Source: an uncultured Bacteroidales bacterium
GTDB taxonomy: Bacteria > Bacteroidota > Bacteroidia > Bacteroidales > Bacteroidaceae
Direction: 5' to 3'
Length of the DNA stretch: 56,161 nucleotides
NCBI GenBank assembly: GCA_902801485.1
Contig: CADCIP010000019.1
Coordinates: 1 to 56,161 of the forward strand
Under the pieces are notes generated by a model that saw only the letters and a program-made list of their open reading frames with translations, had not been told where the DNA came from and searched no databases. Of this stretch, positions 34,603 to 42,045 are shown piece after piece. Each line of letters opens with the position of its first letter. The stretch's first letter is position 1. The position numbers and the translations under genes are program-made.

Positions 34603-35748
34603 TCATAAAATAAGTGAGGCGGCAACCCTACGCGATTCTGCATCGCAAACCAGATAGTCATCAAGTGTATTCTGCTCCTGATGAGCCACCTTCTGTAGGG
34701 TTTTCTCTATCACATCTGCCATCTGCAGGAAACCGCAACGCTCCTGACGGAAGGCAAGGTTAACAATCTCGTTGGCGGCATTAACGATACAAGCAGCATT
34801 TCCGCCCAAACGGATAGCCTCATATGCCATGTGAAGGCAACGGAACTTATCCTCATCGGGACGCTCGAAGGTGAGATCCTTCATCTGCCACCAGTCCAGA
34901 CGAGGGAAATCGCTTTGCAGACGCTCAGGATAGGAAAGGGCCAACTGAATGGGCACACGCATATCGGGTGCTCCTAACTGAGCCTTTACAGCGCCGTCCT
35001 TGAACTGTACTCCACTGTGGATGATGCTCTGCGGATGTACCACAACCTGAATCTGCTCGGGCGTTACATCAAAGAGCCAACGGGCCTCTATAACTTCGAA
35101 GCCTTTGTTCATCATACTGGCGCTGTCTATCGTTATCTTGGCACCCATATCCCAGTTGGGATGCTTCAGCGCCATAGCAGGCGTTACATTCTGCAGCTGC
35201 TCCTTGGTAAAATTGCGGAAGGGACCGCCACTGGCTGTTAAGATAATTTTCTCTATCTCGCTCTGTTCGCCCATCAGACTCTGGAAGATGGCGCTATGTT
35301 CACTATCCACAGGCAGAATGGGCACATGGTTCAGCAGGCAGAGGTCGGTAATCAATTCACCAGCTACCACCAACGTCTCCTTATTGGCTAGAGCGATGGG
35401 TTTCTTGGCCTTTATAGCACTGATAGTAGGACGCAAGCCGCTAAAACCAACAAGGGCTGTCAACACCACATCCACGGGCTCCATCTGCACCACCTGACAG
35501 AGCGCATCGGCTCCTGCAAACACCTGAATAGGCTCGGAAGCCAAAGCATCCTGCACACACTGATACTTGCTCTCGTCGGCAATGACAACAGCAGCCGGTT
35601 GGAACTTACGAGCCTGCTGAATAAGCAAATCGGCCTGTGAGTTGGCAGTAAGCACGTAAGCCTCAAAGAGGTCGGGATGCTCCTCTATCACTTGAAGTGT
35701 CTGAGTTCCGATACTTCCAGTGGAGCCTAATATACATACTTTTTTCAT
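34603..35748 (-). CDS. dxr: 1-deoxy-D-xylulose 5-phosphate reductoisomerase
   Basis: Second step of the MEP isoprenoid pathway (DXP to MEP, NADPH-dependent). 381 residues from the start at 35748 (MKKVCILGSTGSIGTQTLQV). An upstream TTG four codons earlier lies in a TTGAACA-type repeat and is not used here. Motifs: the NADPH loop GSTGSIG, the metal ligands in PVDSEHSAIFQ, LTASGGPFRNF, MGAKITIDSASMMNKGFE and VVHPQSIIHSGVQF. IspF of the same pathway is encoded at 41.5 kb. It follows rimM closely. Confidence 0.96.
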   Translation of the reverse strand: MKKVCILGSTGSIGTQTLQVIEEHPDLFEAYVLTANSQADLLIQQARKFQPAAVVIADESKYQCVQDALASEPIQVFAGADALCQVVQMEPVDVVLTALVGFSGLRPTISAIKAKKPIALANKETLVVAGELITDLCLLNHVPILPVDSEHSAIFQSLMGEQSEIEKIILTASGGPFRNFTKEQLQNVTPAMALKHPNWDMGAKITIDSASMMNKGFEVIEARWLFDVTPEQIQVVVHPQSIIHSGVQFKDGAVKAQLGAPDMRVPIQLALSYPERLQSDFPRLDWWQMKDLTFERPDEDKFRCLHMAYEAIRLGGNAACIVNAANEIVNLAFRQERCGFLQMADVIEKTLQKVAHQEQNTLDDYLVCDAESRRVAASLIL

Positions 35749-35756
35749 TTTCAATC

Positions 35757-36278
35757 TCAATGTTCAATATTCAACTCGAGAAGCCCCTCTGGCAGCTTCA
35801 TAGTTATAAGGCGTGCCTGATGATCGACATGTGTAATGAATGATTCAACGGCCGGTATAAGCCTATCTCCAACATAAAAGAGAACATTCTGGGTGCTGTC
35901 ATCCACGTGCGTTATCTCTCCTAACTCTCCTGCCAGTTCATCTACGACACGGAAACCCGTAAAGTAGCGCCACGAATATTCATCCTCTTCCTCCGGTGCC
36001 GGTGTAAGAGTGTAAGGGAAGTACACATCGCAACCGCAAAGTTCCTTAGCAGCATCAGCAGAATCATAATCCTGAAACTTGACCAGCGCCGTAGTATCTG
36101 AGCGGAAGCGATACTCCTCCATAAAAAAGGGCACTAAGATTCCATCTATGCGCAACACCAGATAATCGGCATCGGCACGGTCCCACACATCATCGGTAAA
36201 AGAAAGGGACACCTCGCCTTTCACACCATGTGTACGGGTAATGCTTCCAATCTTATATACATCCGACTCTTTTATCAT
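35757..36278 (-). CDS. rimM: 16S rRNA processing protein RimM
   Basis: RimM helps mature the 30S subunit by binding S19 and the 16S head. 173 residues. The N-terminal barrel has IGSITRTHGVKGEVSL and FRSDTTALVKFQDYDSADAAKEL. The PRC-like C-terminal barrel has YFTGFRVVDELAGELGEI, DRLIPAVESFITHVD and the final LPEGLLELN. All are standard family features. It lies 40 bp after murA and ends just before dxr. The last codons (NIEH-stop) merge into TTGAACATTGA repeat-like sequence. Confidence 0.95.
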   Translation of the reverse strand: MIKESDVYKIGSITRTHGVKGEVSLSFTDDVWDRADADYLVLRIDGILVPFFMEEYRFRSDTTALVKFQDYDSADAAKELCGCDVYFPYTLTPAPEEEDEYSWRYFTGFRVVDELAGELGEITHVDDSTQNVLFYVGDRLIPAVESFITHVDHQARLITMKLPEGLLELNIEH

Positions 36279-36291
36279 ATCATCATTTTTA

Positions 36292-36318
36292 CTCTCCCCT
36301 CGGGGAGCAAGGAGAGGG
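36292..36318. repeat. GC-rich palindrome between murA and rimM
   Basis: CTCTCCCCTCGGGGAG followed by CAAGGAGAGGG. It occupies most of the short gap between the two genes. Confidence 0.55.
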
Positions 36319-37626
36319 TCAATCTACCCTCTTTATATTGGCACCAAGGGCGTTCAAGCGCTCCTCGATGTGTTGGTAACCACGGTCAATCTGACCGATA
36401 TTCTCAATACGACTGGTCCCCTCTGCACTCATAGCTGCAATAAGCAAGGCAATACCTGCACGGATATCAGGACTTGTCATACGACGAGCATGAAGAGGAA
36501 GCTTATGATTATGCCCTACCACAACTGCCCGATGGGGGTCGCAGAGAATAACCTGTGCACCCATATCTATGAGTTTGTCCACAAAGAAGAGTCGGCTCTC
36601 GAACATCTTCTGATGAATGAGCACGGAACCCTTGGCCTGTGTACAGACAACCAGTAGAACACTCAGGAGGTCGGGAGTAAGTCCCGGCCACGGAGCATCT
36701 GAGATAGTCATGAAGGAACCGTCAAGGAACGACTCAATCTGATAACGCTCATGTCGGGGCACAAAGATATCGTCACCCTTATGCTGTACCTCAATACCTA
36801 AACGGCGGAATGTGTCGGGGATGATTCCCAACTCATTATAGGCTACACCTTTAATAAGAACGCCATCACCCACCATAGCGGCCATTCCGATGAAGGAGCC
36901 CACCTCAATCATATCAGGCAGGATGGTATGTTCTGCGCCTCCCAACTCTGTAACGCCCTGAATGGTAAGCAGGTTACTGCCTATACCACTGATACGGGCA
37001 CCCATTTTGTTGAGCAATCGACACAACTGCTGAATGTAAGGCTCGCAGGCAGCATTATACACGGTGGTAGTACCTTCTGCCAAAACTGCAGCCATGACAA
37101 TATTAGCAGTTCCCGTAACAGAAGCCTCATCAAGGAGCATGTAACAACCCCTCAACCCATCGGTAGTGATGGTAAAGACACCACGTTCTGCATCATACTG
37201 GAACTGCCCGCCCAACTTCTGCAAGCCAAGGAAATGGGTATCCAAACGACGGCGACCTATATTATCGCCACCCGGACGAGCCACCTCAGCCCGGCCGAAA
37301 CGTGCTAAAAGTGGGCCGAGCAGCATAACACTGCCACGAAGACTTCCGCAACGATGCAGAAAATCATCGGTATGCAAGATATCGCTATTTACGTGATCTG
37401 CTTGGAATGTATAATCGCCAGGGGCATTCTTAACAATGCTTACACCTATATCCCCGAGAAGGCAAATCTGATTGTTTACGTCGGCTATATCAGGGAGGTT
37501 CTTAATTCGAACAGGCTGAGAGGTAAGCAAAGTAGCACAGAGAACCTGCAGCGCCTCGTTTTTAGCCCCCTGAGGAACAATCTCTCCCTTTAACCGGTGT
37601 CCGCCTTCTATTACAAATGATGGCAT
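36319..37626 (-). CDS. murA: UDP-N-acetylglucosamine 1-carboxyvinyltransferase
   Basis: First committed step of peptidoglycan synthesis. 435 residues, two-domain inside-out barrel. MPSFVIEGGHRLKGEIVPQG with GAKNEAL gives the catalytic Lys-Asn site. RGSVMLLGPLLARFG and FEVG-like IEVGSFIGM follow. The loop that normally reads PGGC(x)IG is RPGGDNIG. The Asp at position 121 takes the place of the Cys alkylated by fosfomycin, so this enzyme should be insensitive to that drug. It lies between the DUF4290 gene and rimM. Confidence 0.95.
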   Translation of the reverse strand: MPSFVIEGGHRLKGEIVPQGAKNEALQVLCATLLTSQPVRIKNLPDIADVNNQICLLGDIGVSIVKNAPGDYTFQADHVNSDILHTDDFLHRCGSLRGSVMLLGPLLARFGRAEVARPGGDNIGRRRLDTHFLGLQKLGGQFQYDAERGVFTITTDGLRGCYMLLDEASVTGTANIVMAAVLAEGTTTVYNAACEPYIQQLCRLLNKMGARISGIGSNLLTIQGVTELGGAEHTILPDMIEVGSFIGMAAMVGDGVLIKGVAYNELGIIPDTFRRLGIEVQHKGDDIFVPRHERYQIESFLDGSFMTISDAPWPGLTPDLLSVLLVVCTQAKGSVLIHQKMFESRLFFVDKLIDMGAQVILCDPHRAVVVGHNHKLPLHARRMTSPDIRAGIALLIAAMSAEGTSRIENIGQIDRGYQHIEERLNALGANIKRVD

Positions 37627-37653
37627 AAACTTATAGAAAATAAGGGATGAGAC

Positions 37654-38250
37654 TTAACGTTTTTTCTTTTTACTCTTACCGTTATTAGCCAACTGGGAAT
37701 TGGAGGGAATACCAACAGTAGCGAAACGGAAATCAGATGGCAGCTCCAATAAACCTTCTGAATAACGTTCAATATCCTGCATCACCAGATTCTCATCCAT
37801 AGAGTCACGATTCCACACGAAAAGGTCCTGTTTCATCTGATTAGCCACCATACCAACTAATGCTGTCCGTTCCTCACCCGCAGGAAGGGTCTGCGCATAC
37901 TGTAAGGCACTCTCTACGAGGTGTCCGTAATGACGACGACGAATCTTCTTCATCGGATAAGGTAATGGTTTGGGGTGCTCCATAGCTTCTAACTCAGGAA
38001 CAATCTCTACCGGATAGTCGATGTCAAGCTTATATCGCGAAATCTTGGCCAAATGGTTCCAAAGACGAACCTCATAATCTGCCGTATTAGCATTCTCAGG
38101 CTGAATACGGGACATAATAGCCACGATAGTATTTGCACACCTTTGACGTTCCTGCTTGTCGGGCAGGGAAATTGCCAAGTCAACCATGTACTGAATACCA
38201 CGTCCGTACTCTGGCATTACCAATTGTTCTCTCTGTGTATTATATTGCAT
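37654..38250 (-). CDS. DUF4290 family protein
   Basis: 198 residues, Bacteroidetes-specific family of unknown function. It starts QYNTQREQLVMPEYGRGIQ, as the family does, then RYKLDIDYPVEIV, KIRRRHYGHLVESAL and a basic C-terminal tail (NGKSKKKKR). It is all helical and has no signal peptide or membrane segment. The family commonly lies beside murA/rimM as here. It shares one base with the tsaB stop codon, implying coupling. The basic tail suggests nucleic-acid or ribosome contact, an inference only. Confidence 0.88.
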   Translation of the reverse strand: MQYNTQREQLVMPEYGRGIQYMVDLAISLPDKQERQRCANTIVAIMSRIQPENANTADYEVRLWNHLAKISRYKLDIDYPVEIVPELEAMEHPKPLPYPMKKIRRRHYGHLVESALQYAQTLPAGEERTALVGMVANQMKQDLFVWNRDSMDENLVMQDIERYSEGLLELPSDFRFATVGIPSNSQLANNGKSKKKKR

Positions 38251-38942
38251 TACAATAACGGTTTTGATTTTATAGCTATAAATTCTTTCAGATAGTAAGG
38301 TTCAAAATATGCTACATCCTGGAACTCCCTCAGATACATACTACGTTCTGCAAGGGGGAACATATTCTTGGCTAATGGATGAACACCCTCAATAAAATGG
38401 GCATTGGGATGCATAATGACTGTCTGGCATTTCTTCGCACCGTTGCCAAAAAAATAGACAGGAAACCGATTCAAATACTCCTGATAGGTCTCTGCCGTTA
38501 CCACGTCGGCCTGAACAGGACGAATCTCTTTTAGTGCGCGATTATATACGGCTGAATAGACTTCCATGCGGCGGGCATCTATCATGGGAACCAACAGGGC
38601 ATTTTCCGGAAGTTCCTCCCTACCAAGAAGGACAGGCACACAAAGCACCTTCAGTGTGGGTACAGCTATCAATGGTAAGGCACGACCGTAACAAACTCCC
38701 TTAGCCAAAGAAACACCAATTCTCAGACCTGTATAACTGCCAGGTCCCATGCTTACGGCTACCGCATCAACAGGTATAGCATGGCTGTTGGCAAAAGACA
38801 GCGCTTCGTCAACATAAACACCAGAGGTTTCCGAATGGCCGGGGCCATCAAAATCCTCGTGGTGATACAGCAGTTTGCCATCTTCACTAAGGGCAACCGA
38901 ACACACCTTTGTGCTTGTCTCTATATGTAGAATACAAGGCAT
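38250..38942 (-). CDS. tsaB: tRNA threonylcarbamoyladenosine biosynthesis protein TsaB
   Basis: Partner of TsaD in forming t6A37 on tRNAs that read ANN codons. 230 residues. The N-terminal ASKHA fold has LHIETSTKVCSVALSEDG (usually LxIDTSxxxxSVAL), VDAVAVSMGPGSYTGLRIG and AKGVCYGRALPLIAVPTL. DARRMEVYSAVY follows. The C-terminal region is VAYFEPYYLKEFIA. It is the first gene of the leftward run, diverging from the yicC-family gene. Confidence 0.94.
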   Translation of the reverse strand: MPCILHIETSTKVCSVALSEDGKLLYHHEDFDGPGHSETSGVYVDEALSFANSHAIPVDAVAVSMGPGSYTGLRIGVSLAKGVCYGRALPLIAVPTLKVLCVPVLLGREELPENALLVPMIDARRMEVYSAVYNRALKEIRPVQADVVTAETYQEYLNRFPVYFFGNGAKKCQTVIMHPNAHFIEGVHPLAKNMFPLAERSMYLREFQDVAYFEPYYLKEFIAIKSKPLL

Positions 38943-39028
38943 TCTTTGAACTTACATTTAAATTTCGCCACAAAATTACTATTTTTTGCCATTATTTCCG
39001 TACTTTTGCAAAAAATAATTGAGAAAAT

Positions 39029-39904
39029 ATGATACAATCAATGACGGGATACGGAAAAGCCTCGGCCGAATTCCAAGGAAAAAAGATAAATGCAGAGGTA
39101 AAATCACTGAATAGCAAAGCGCTGGACCTATCTACCCGACTGGCTCCCATCTACCGGGAAAAGGAGATGGAAGTGCGTGCTCTTATCGCTCAAACACTAG
39201 AACGCGGAAAGGTTGAATTCAACCTGTGGATAGAACAGCCAGAAACTCAGAATGCAGCATCCATAAACGGTGAGTTGGTTGCCAACTACTACAAGCAGAT
39301 TACAGATATTGCCGAAAAATACGACATCGACGAACCCGAAGATATCTGGACCGTTCTGCTGCGTATGCCCGATGTCTTGAACAAAACAGATATTCAGGAA
39401 CTGACAGAAGAGGAATGGGCCGTTGCCAAAAGCGTAGTGGAGAAAGCCATACAGCAACTAACGGACTTCCGTAAACAGGAAGGCATGGCGTTGCAGAAAA
39501 AGTTCGAGGAGAAACTGGACAACATAGCTTCTTTGCTGGCCAGCATTGAATCATACGAGACAAGTCGTACGGAGAAAATTCGCCAGAAACTGGTAGATGC
39601 TCTGCAAGCGATTCCCGAAGTGGAATATGACCGTAACCGTCTGGAGCAAGAGATGATTTATTACATCGAGAAATTAGATATCAACGAGGAGAAACAACGT
39701 CTGACCAACCATCTGCATTATTTCCGTCAGACAATGGAGGAAGGCCACGGACAAGGCAAAAAACTGGGATTCATTGCGCAAGAGATGGGACGCGAAATTA
39801 ACACCACGGGCAGCAAGAGCAACCAAGCCGAAATGCAGAACATAGTGGTAAAGATGAAAGACGAGTTGGAGCAGATCAAGGAACAAGTACTTAATGTGAT
39901 GTAA
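39029..39904 (+). CDS. YicC-family endoribonuclease
   Basis: 291 residues. The N-terminal YicC domain starts MIQSMTGYGKASAEFQGKKI with VKSLNSKALDLSTRLAPIYR. The C-terminal DUF1732 has LEQEMIYYIEKLDINEEKQRL, HLHYFRQTMEEG and KKLGFIAQEMGREINTTGSK. YicC proteins act as RNases in small-RNA and mRNA turnover. A TACTTTTG box (39001-39008) may serve as -7. In many bacteria this gene is followed directly by gmk. Here the DUF559 element begins at its stop codon. Confidence 0.93.
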   Translation: MIQSMTGYGKASAEFQGKKINAEVKSLNSKALDLSTRLAPIYREKEMEVRALIAQTLERGKVEFNLWIEQPETQNAASINGELVANYYKQITDIAEKYDIDEPEDIWTVLLRMPDVLNKTDIQELTEEEWAVAKSVVEKAIQQLTDFRKQEGMALQKKFEEKLDNIASLLASIESYETSRTEKIRQKLVDALQAIPEVEYDRNRLEQEMIYYIEKLDINEEKQRLTNHLHYFRQTMEEGHGQGKKLGFIAQEMGREINTTGSKSNQAEMQNIVVKMKDELEQIKEQVLNVM

Positions 39905-40369
39905 TTAGCCTCCCCCGCCCCCTCCCAAGGAGGGGAGTTTAATAATTATTTTATATGAAGCGAGGTTACGAAACAGCAAATTGTTGGGCTTATGATTTGA
40001 TGCTTCAATCATCGAAAGAGAATCGAAAGAATCCAACAGAAGCTGAGAGTATCTTGTGGAATGCCATTCGCGCCTCTCAATGTGGAGTCCGTTTTAGAAG
40101 ACAACACATCATCGGAGATTACATTATAGATTTTGTATGTTTGTCGAAACAGCTTATCATTGAAGTGGACGGAGCATATCATCTAAACGAAACACAAATG
40201 TTGTTTGACGAACAGCGAAGTGACAAACTAAAACAATTAGGATTTCGGGTGATACGTTTAAAAAATGAAGAGATAATAACAAATGTTGACAGAGTCATGG
40301 ACAAAATAAGGAAAGAATTAGCTCATAATGGTTCACCCCTCCTTGGGAGGGGAAGGGGGAGGCTAATTA
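39902..40369. mobile_element. candidate DUF559 element with near-perfect 34-bp inverted repeats
   Basis: Left end (39902-39935): TAATTAGCCTCCCCC, GC, then CCCCTCCCAAGGAGGGG. The reverse complement of the right end (40336-40369) reads TAATTAGCCTCCCCC, TT, then CCCCTCCCAAGGAGGGG. That is 32 identities in 34. Each end also has an internal CCCCTCC-CAA-GGAGGGG hairpin. Between them is a DUF559 ORF, with no other gene. The outer TAATTA may be part of the repeat or a target duplication. The element lies exactly between the yicC-family stop codon and the first conserved residues of guanylate kinase. Confidence 0.6.
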
Positions 40370-40923
40370 TAGTTTCTGCCCCTTCGGGTAGCGGAAAGAG
40401 TACAATTGTACAGTATCTGATGAAGGAACACCCCGAATTTAGGTTAGCTTTCAGCATCAGCGCTACCAGCCGCCCCCCACGCGGCGAGGAGAAAAATGGT
40501 GTGGAATACTTCTTTCTCTCACCCGAAGAGTTCCGTCAGCGCATTCAAAACAACGAGTTCCTGGAGTACGAAGAGGTCTATCCCGACCGCTTCTACGGGA
40601 CCTTGAAAGAACAGGTTGACAAACAGTTGGAAGCGGGGCAGAATGTTGTTTTCGACGTTGATGTAAAGGGAGGATGTAATATCAAGAAGTTCTATGGAGA
40701 ACGAGCCTTAAGCCTATTTATCCAGCCACCCAGTATAGAGGAACTGCGTCGCAGGCTGGAAGGCCGCAATACTGACTCTGCCGAACAGATAAAGATTCGT
40801 TTGGACAAAGCAGAATACGAGATGAGCTTTGCTCCCCAGTTCGACAGAATCCTAATCAACGACGATTTGGAAAAAGCCAAACAGGAAGCAATCAGGATTC
40901 TGACAGAATTCCTAAACTCCTAA
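39955..40923 (+). CDS. gmk: DUF559 nuclease-like domain fused in frame to guanylate kinase
   Basis: 322 residues. Residues about 1-122 form a DUF559 domain (Vsr/PD-(D/E)XK-like fold): NPTEAESILWNAIRASQ, FRRQHIIGDYIIDFVC (Asp 59), LIIEVDGAYH (Glu 70, Asp 72), LKQLGFRVIRLKNEE. A linker SPLLGRGRGR (127-136), coded by the right inverted repeat, joins it to guanylate kinase (137-322): P-loop APSGSGKS (142-149), SRPPRGEEKNGVEYFF, FYGTLKEQV, FDVDVKGGCNIKKFY. Gmk phosphorylates GMP and is normally essential. No ATG, GTG or TTG lies in frame between the repeat and the P-loop, so Gmk must be made as the fusion, or from the internal ATG at 40297 (residue 115). Confidence 0.88.
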   Translation: MKRGYETANCWAYDLMLQSSKENRKNPTEAESILWNAIRASQCGVRFRRQHIIGDYIIDFVCLSKQLIIEVDGAYHLNETQMLFDEQRSDKLKQLGFRVIRLKNEEIITNVDRVMDKIRKELAHNGSPLLGRGRGRLIIVSAPSGSGKSTIVQYLMKEHPEFRLAFSISATSRPPRGEEKNGVEYFFLSPEEFRQRIQNNEFLEYEEVYPDRFYGTLKEQVDKQLEAGQNVVFDVDVKGGCNIKKFYGERALSLFIQPPSIEELRRRLEGRNTDSAEQIKIRLDKAEYEMSFAPQFDRILINDDLEKAKQEAIRILTEFLNS

Positions 40924-40950
40924 TGTTCAATGTTCAATGTTCAATGTTCA
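40923..40950 (+). repeat. ATGTTCA heptamer array that supplies the nadD start codon
   Basis: Four units of ATGTTCA, giving ATG triplets every 7 nt at 40923, 40930, 40937 and 40944. Only the one at 40930 is in frame with nadD. The first overlaps the gmk stop codon. Confidence 0.85.
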
Positions 40951-41523
40951 ATAAAGACTGGTCTGTACGGAGGTAGCTTCAACCCCATTCACAACGGACA
41001 CATCCAACTTAGTCAGGCCCTGCTGGATGCACGTCTTGTAGATGAGATGTGGCTGCTGGTTTCTCCGCAGAACCCCTTCAAGGTAAATCAGAAGTTATTA
41101 GATGATAATGCCAGACTTAGACTGGCACAACTGGCAGTAAAAGACAGAAACAACCTTACCGTCAGCGACTACGAGTTCCACCTACCCCGCCCTTCATATA
41201 TGTTTCACACTCTGGAGCATTTACGTCAGGATTATCCAGAAAGAGAGTTTATCCTTATTATAGGAGCCGACAACTGGGAACGTTTTCCCATGTGGTACAA
41301 GAGCGAGGAGATTCTGTCACACCACCGGGTGATAGTCTATCCAAGATCAGGATGCGAGCTCAAGAACATCCCTGAAGGCGTAACCATAGCCGACACACCC
41401 CTTATTGACATCAGCAGTACTGAAATCAGAGAGAAGATCAGCAACCCGGACTATCACGGCGAGGATCTCCCTCCCGCTGTCTGGGAAGAAATAAAAAAGA
41501 AGAAGTACTATTATGAAGATTAG
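40930..41523 (+). CDS. nadD: nicotinate-nucleotide adenylyltransferase
   Basis: NadD adenylates nicotinate mononucleotide in NAD synthesis. 197 residues. GLYGGSFNPIHNGHIQLSQ is the nucleotidyltransferase HxGH-type site. EMWLLVSPQNPFK, IGADNWERFPMWY and ISSTEIREKI (the ISSTxIR motif) follow. The first residues (MFNVQCS) are translation of an ATGTTCA repeat array. The codon ATA at 40951 stands where relatives have their ATG (MKxTGLYGG), so the natural start seems lost and a repeat ATG took over. It lies between gmk and ispF, overlapping ispF by 11 bp. Confidence 0.92.
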   Translation: MFNVQCSIKTGLYGGSFNPIHNGHIQLSQALLDARLVDEMWLLVSPQNPFKVNQKLLDDNARLRLAQLAVKDRNNLTVSDYEFHLPRPSYMFHTLEHLRQDYPEREFILIIGADNWERFPMWYKSEEILSHHRVIVYPRSGCELKNIPEGVTIADTPLIDISSTEIREKISNPDYHGEDLPPAVWEEIKKKKYYYED

Positions 41524-41992
41524 AGTTGGATTTGGATTCGACGTTCACAAACTGGTAGAGGGGCGTGAACTCTGGTTGGGCGGCATTCGCTTGGAGCACA
41601 CTCACGGCCTGTTGGGTCACAGTGATGCCGATGTGTTGATTCATGCCATCTGCGATGCCCTGTTAGGCGCTGCCAACATGCGCGACATCGGCTATCATTT
41701 CCCGGACAATAGCGCAGAATTCCATAACATCGACAGCAAGATTCTGCTCCATAAGACCGTAGAACTGATAGCCACCAAAGGCTACCAGATAGGAAATATT
41801 GACGCCACCGTCTGTGCCGAGCGCCCCAAACTGAAAGCCCACATCCCTGCCATGCAGGAATGCCTTGCTCAGGTAATGGGTATAGATATTGACGATGTTA
41901 GTATCAAAGCAACCACTACAGAGAAACTAGGCTTCACCGGTCGCGAAGAAGGCATCTCAGCCTACGCTACCGTACTTATAGAAAACAAATAA
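41513..41992 (+). CDS. ispF: 2-C-methyl-D-erythritol 2,4-cyclodiphosphate synthase
   Basis: MEP pathway enzyme that makes the cyclic diphosphate. 159 residues. RVGFGFDVHKL has the zinc Asp/His. LLGHSDADVLIHAICDALLGA, DIGYHFPDNS and ATTTEKLGFTGREEGI complete the family pattern. It forms a cytoplasmic trimer. The start at 41513 overlaps the end of nadD. The stop codon lies inside a 32-bp perfect palindrome that forms the terminator. Confidence 0.97.
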   Translation: MKIRVGFGFDVHKLVEGRELWLGGIRLEHTHGLLGHSDADVLIHAICDALLGAANMRDIGYHFPDNSAEFHNIDSKILLHKTVELIATKGYQIGNIDATVCAERPKLKAHIPAMQECLAQVMGIDIDDVSIKATTTEKLGFTGREEGISAYATVLIENK

Positions 41993-42017
41993 AGAAGGAG
42001 ATCTCCTTCTTTATTTG
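41986..42017. terminator. perfect 32-bp palindrome, bidirectional terminator
   Basis: CAAATAAAGAAGGAGA followed by its exact reverse complement. It includes the ispF stop codon and faces the porV end at 42046. The A- and T-rich arms suit termination from both sides. Confidence 0.75.
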
Positions 42018-42045
42018 TTTATATATTCTTAAGAGGATATTACCC

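Noticed and set aside
38983-39008. Full promoter for the yicC-family gene
   Set aside because: TACTTTTG is present, but the nearest TTTG-like box is only 12 nt away instead of about 19-20, so only a -7 box is mentioned.
40370-40923. gmk as a pseudogene destroyed by the DUF559 insertion
   Set aside because: The P-loop and all later kinase motifs are intact and in frame with the upstream ORF, so an active fusion is more likely.
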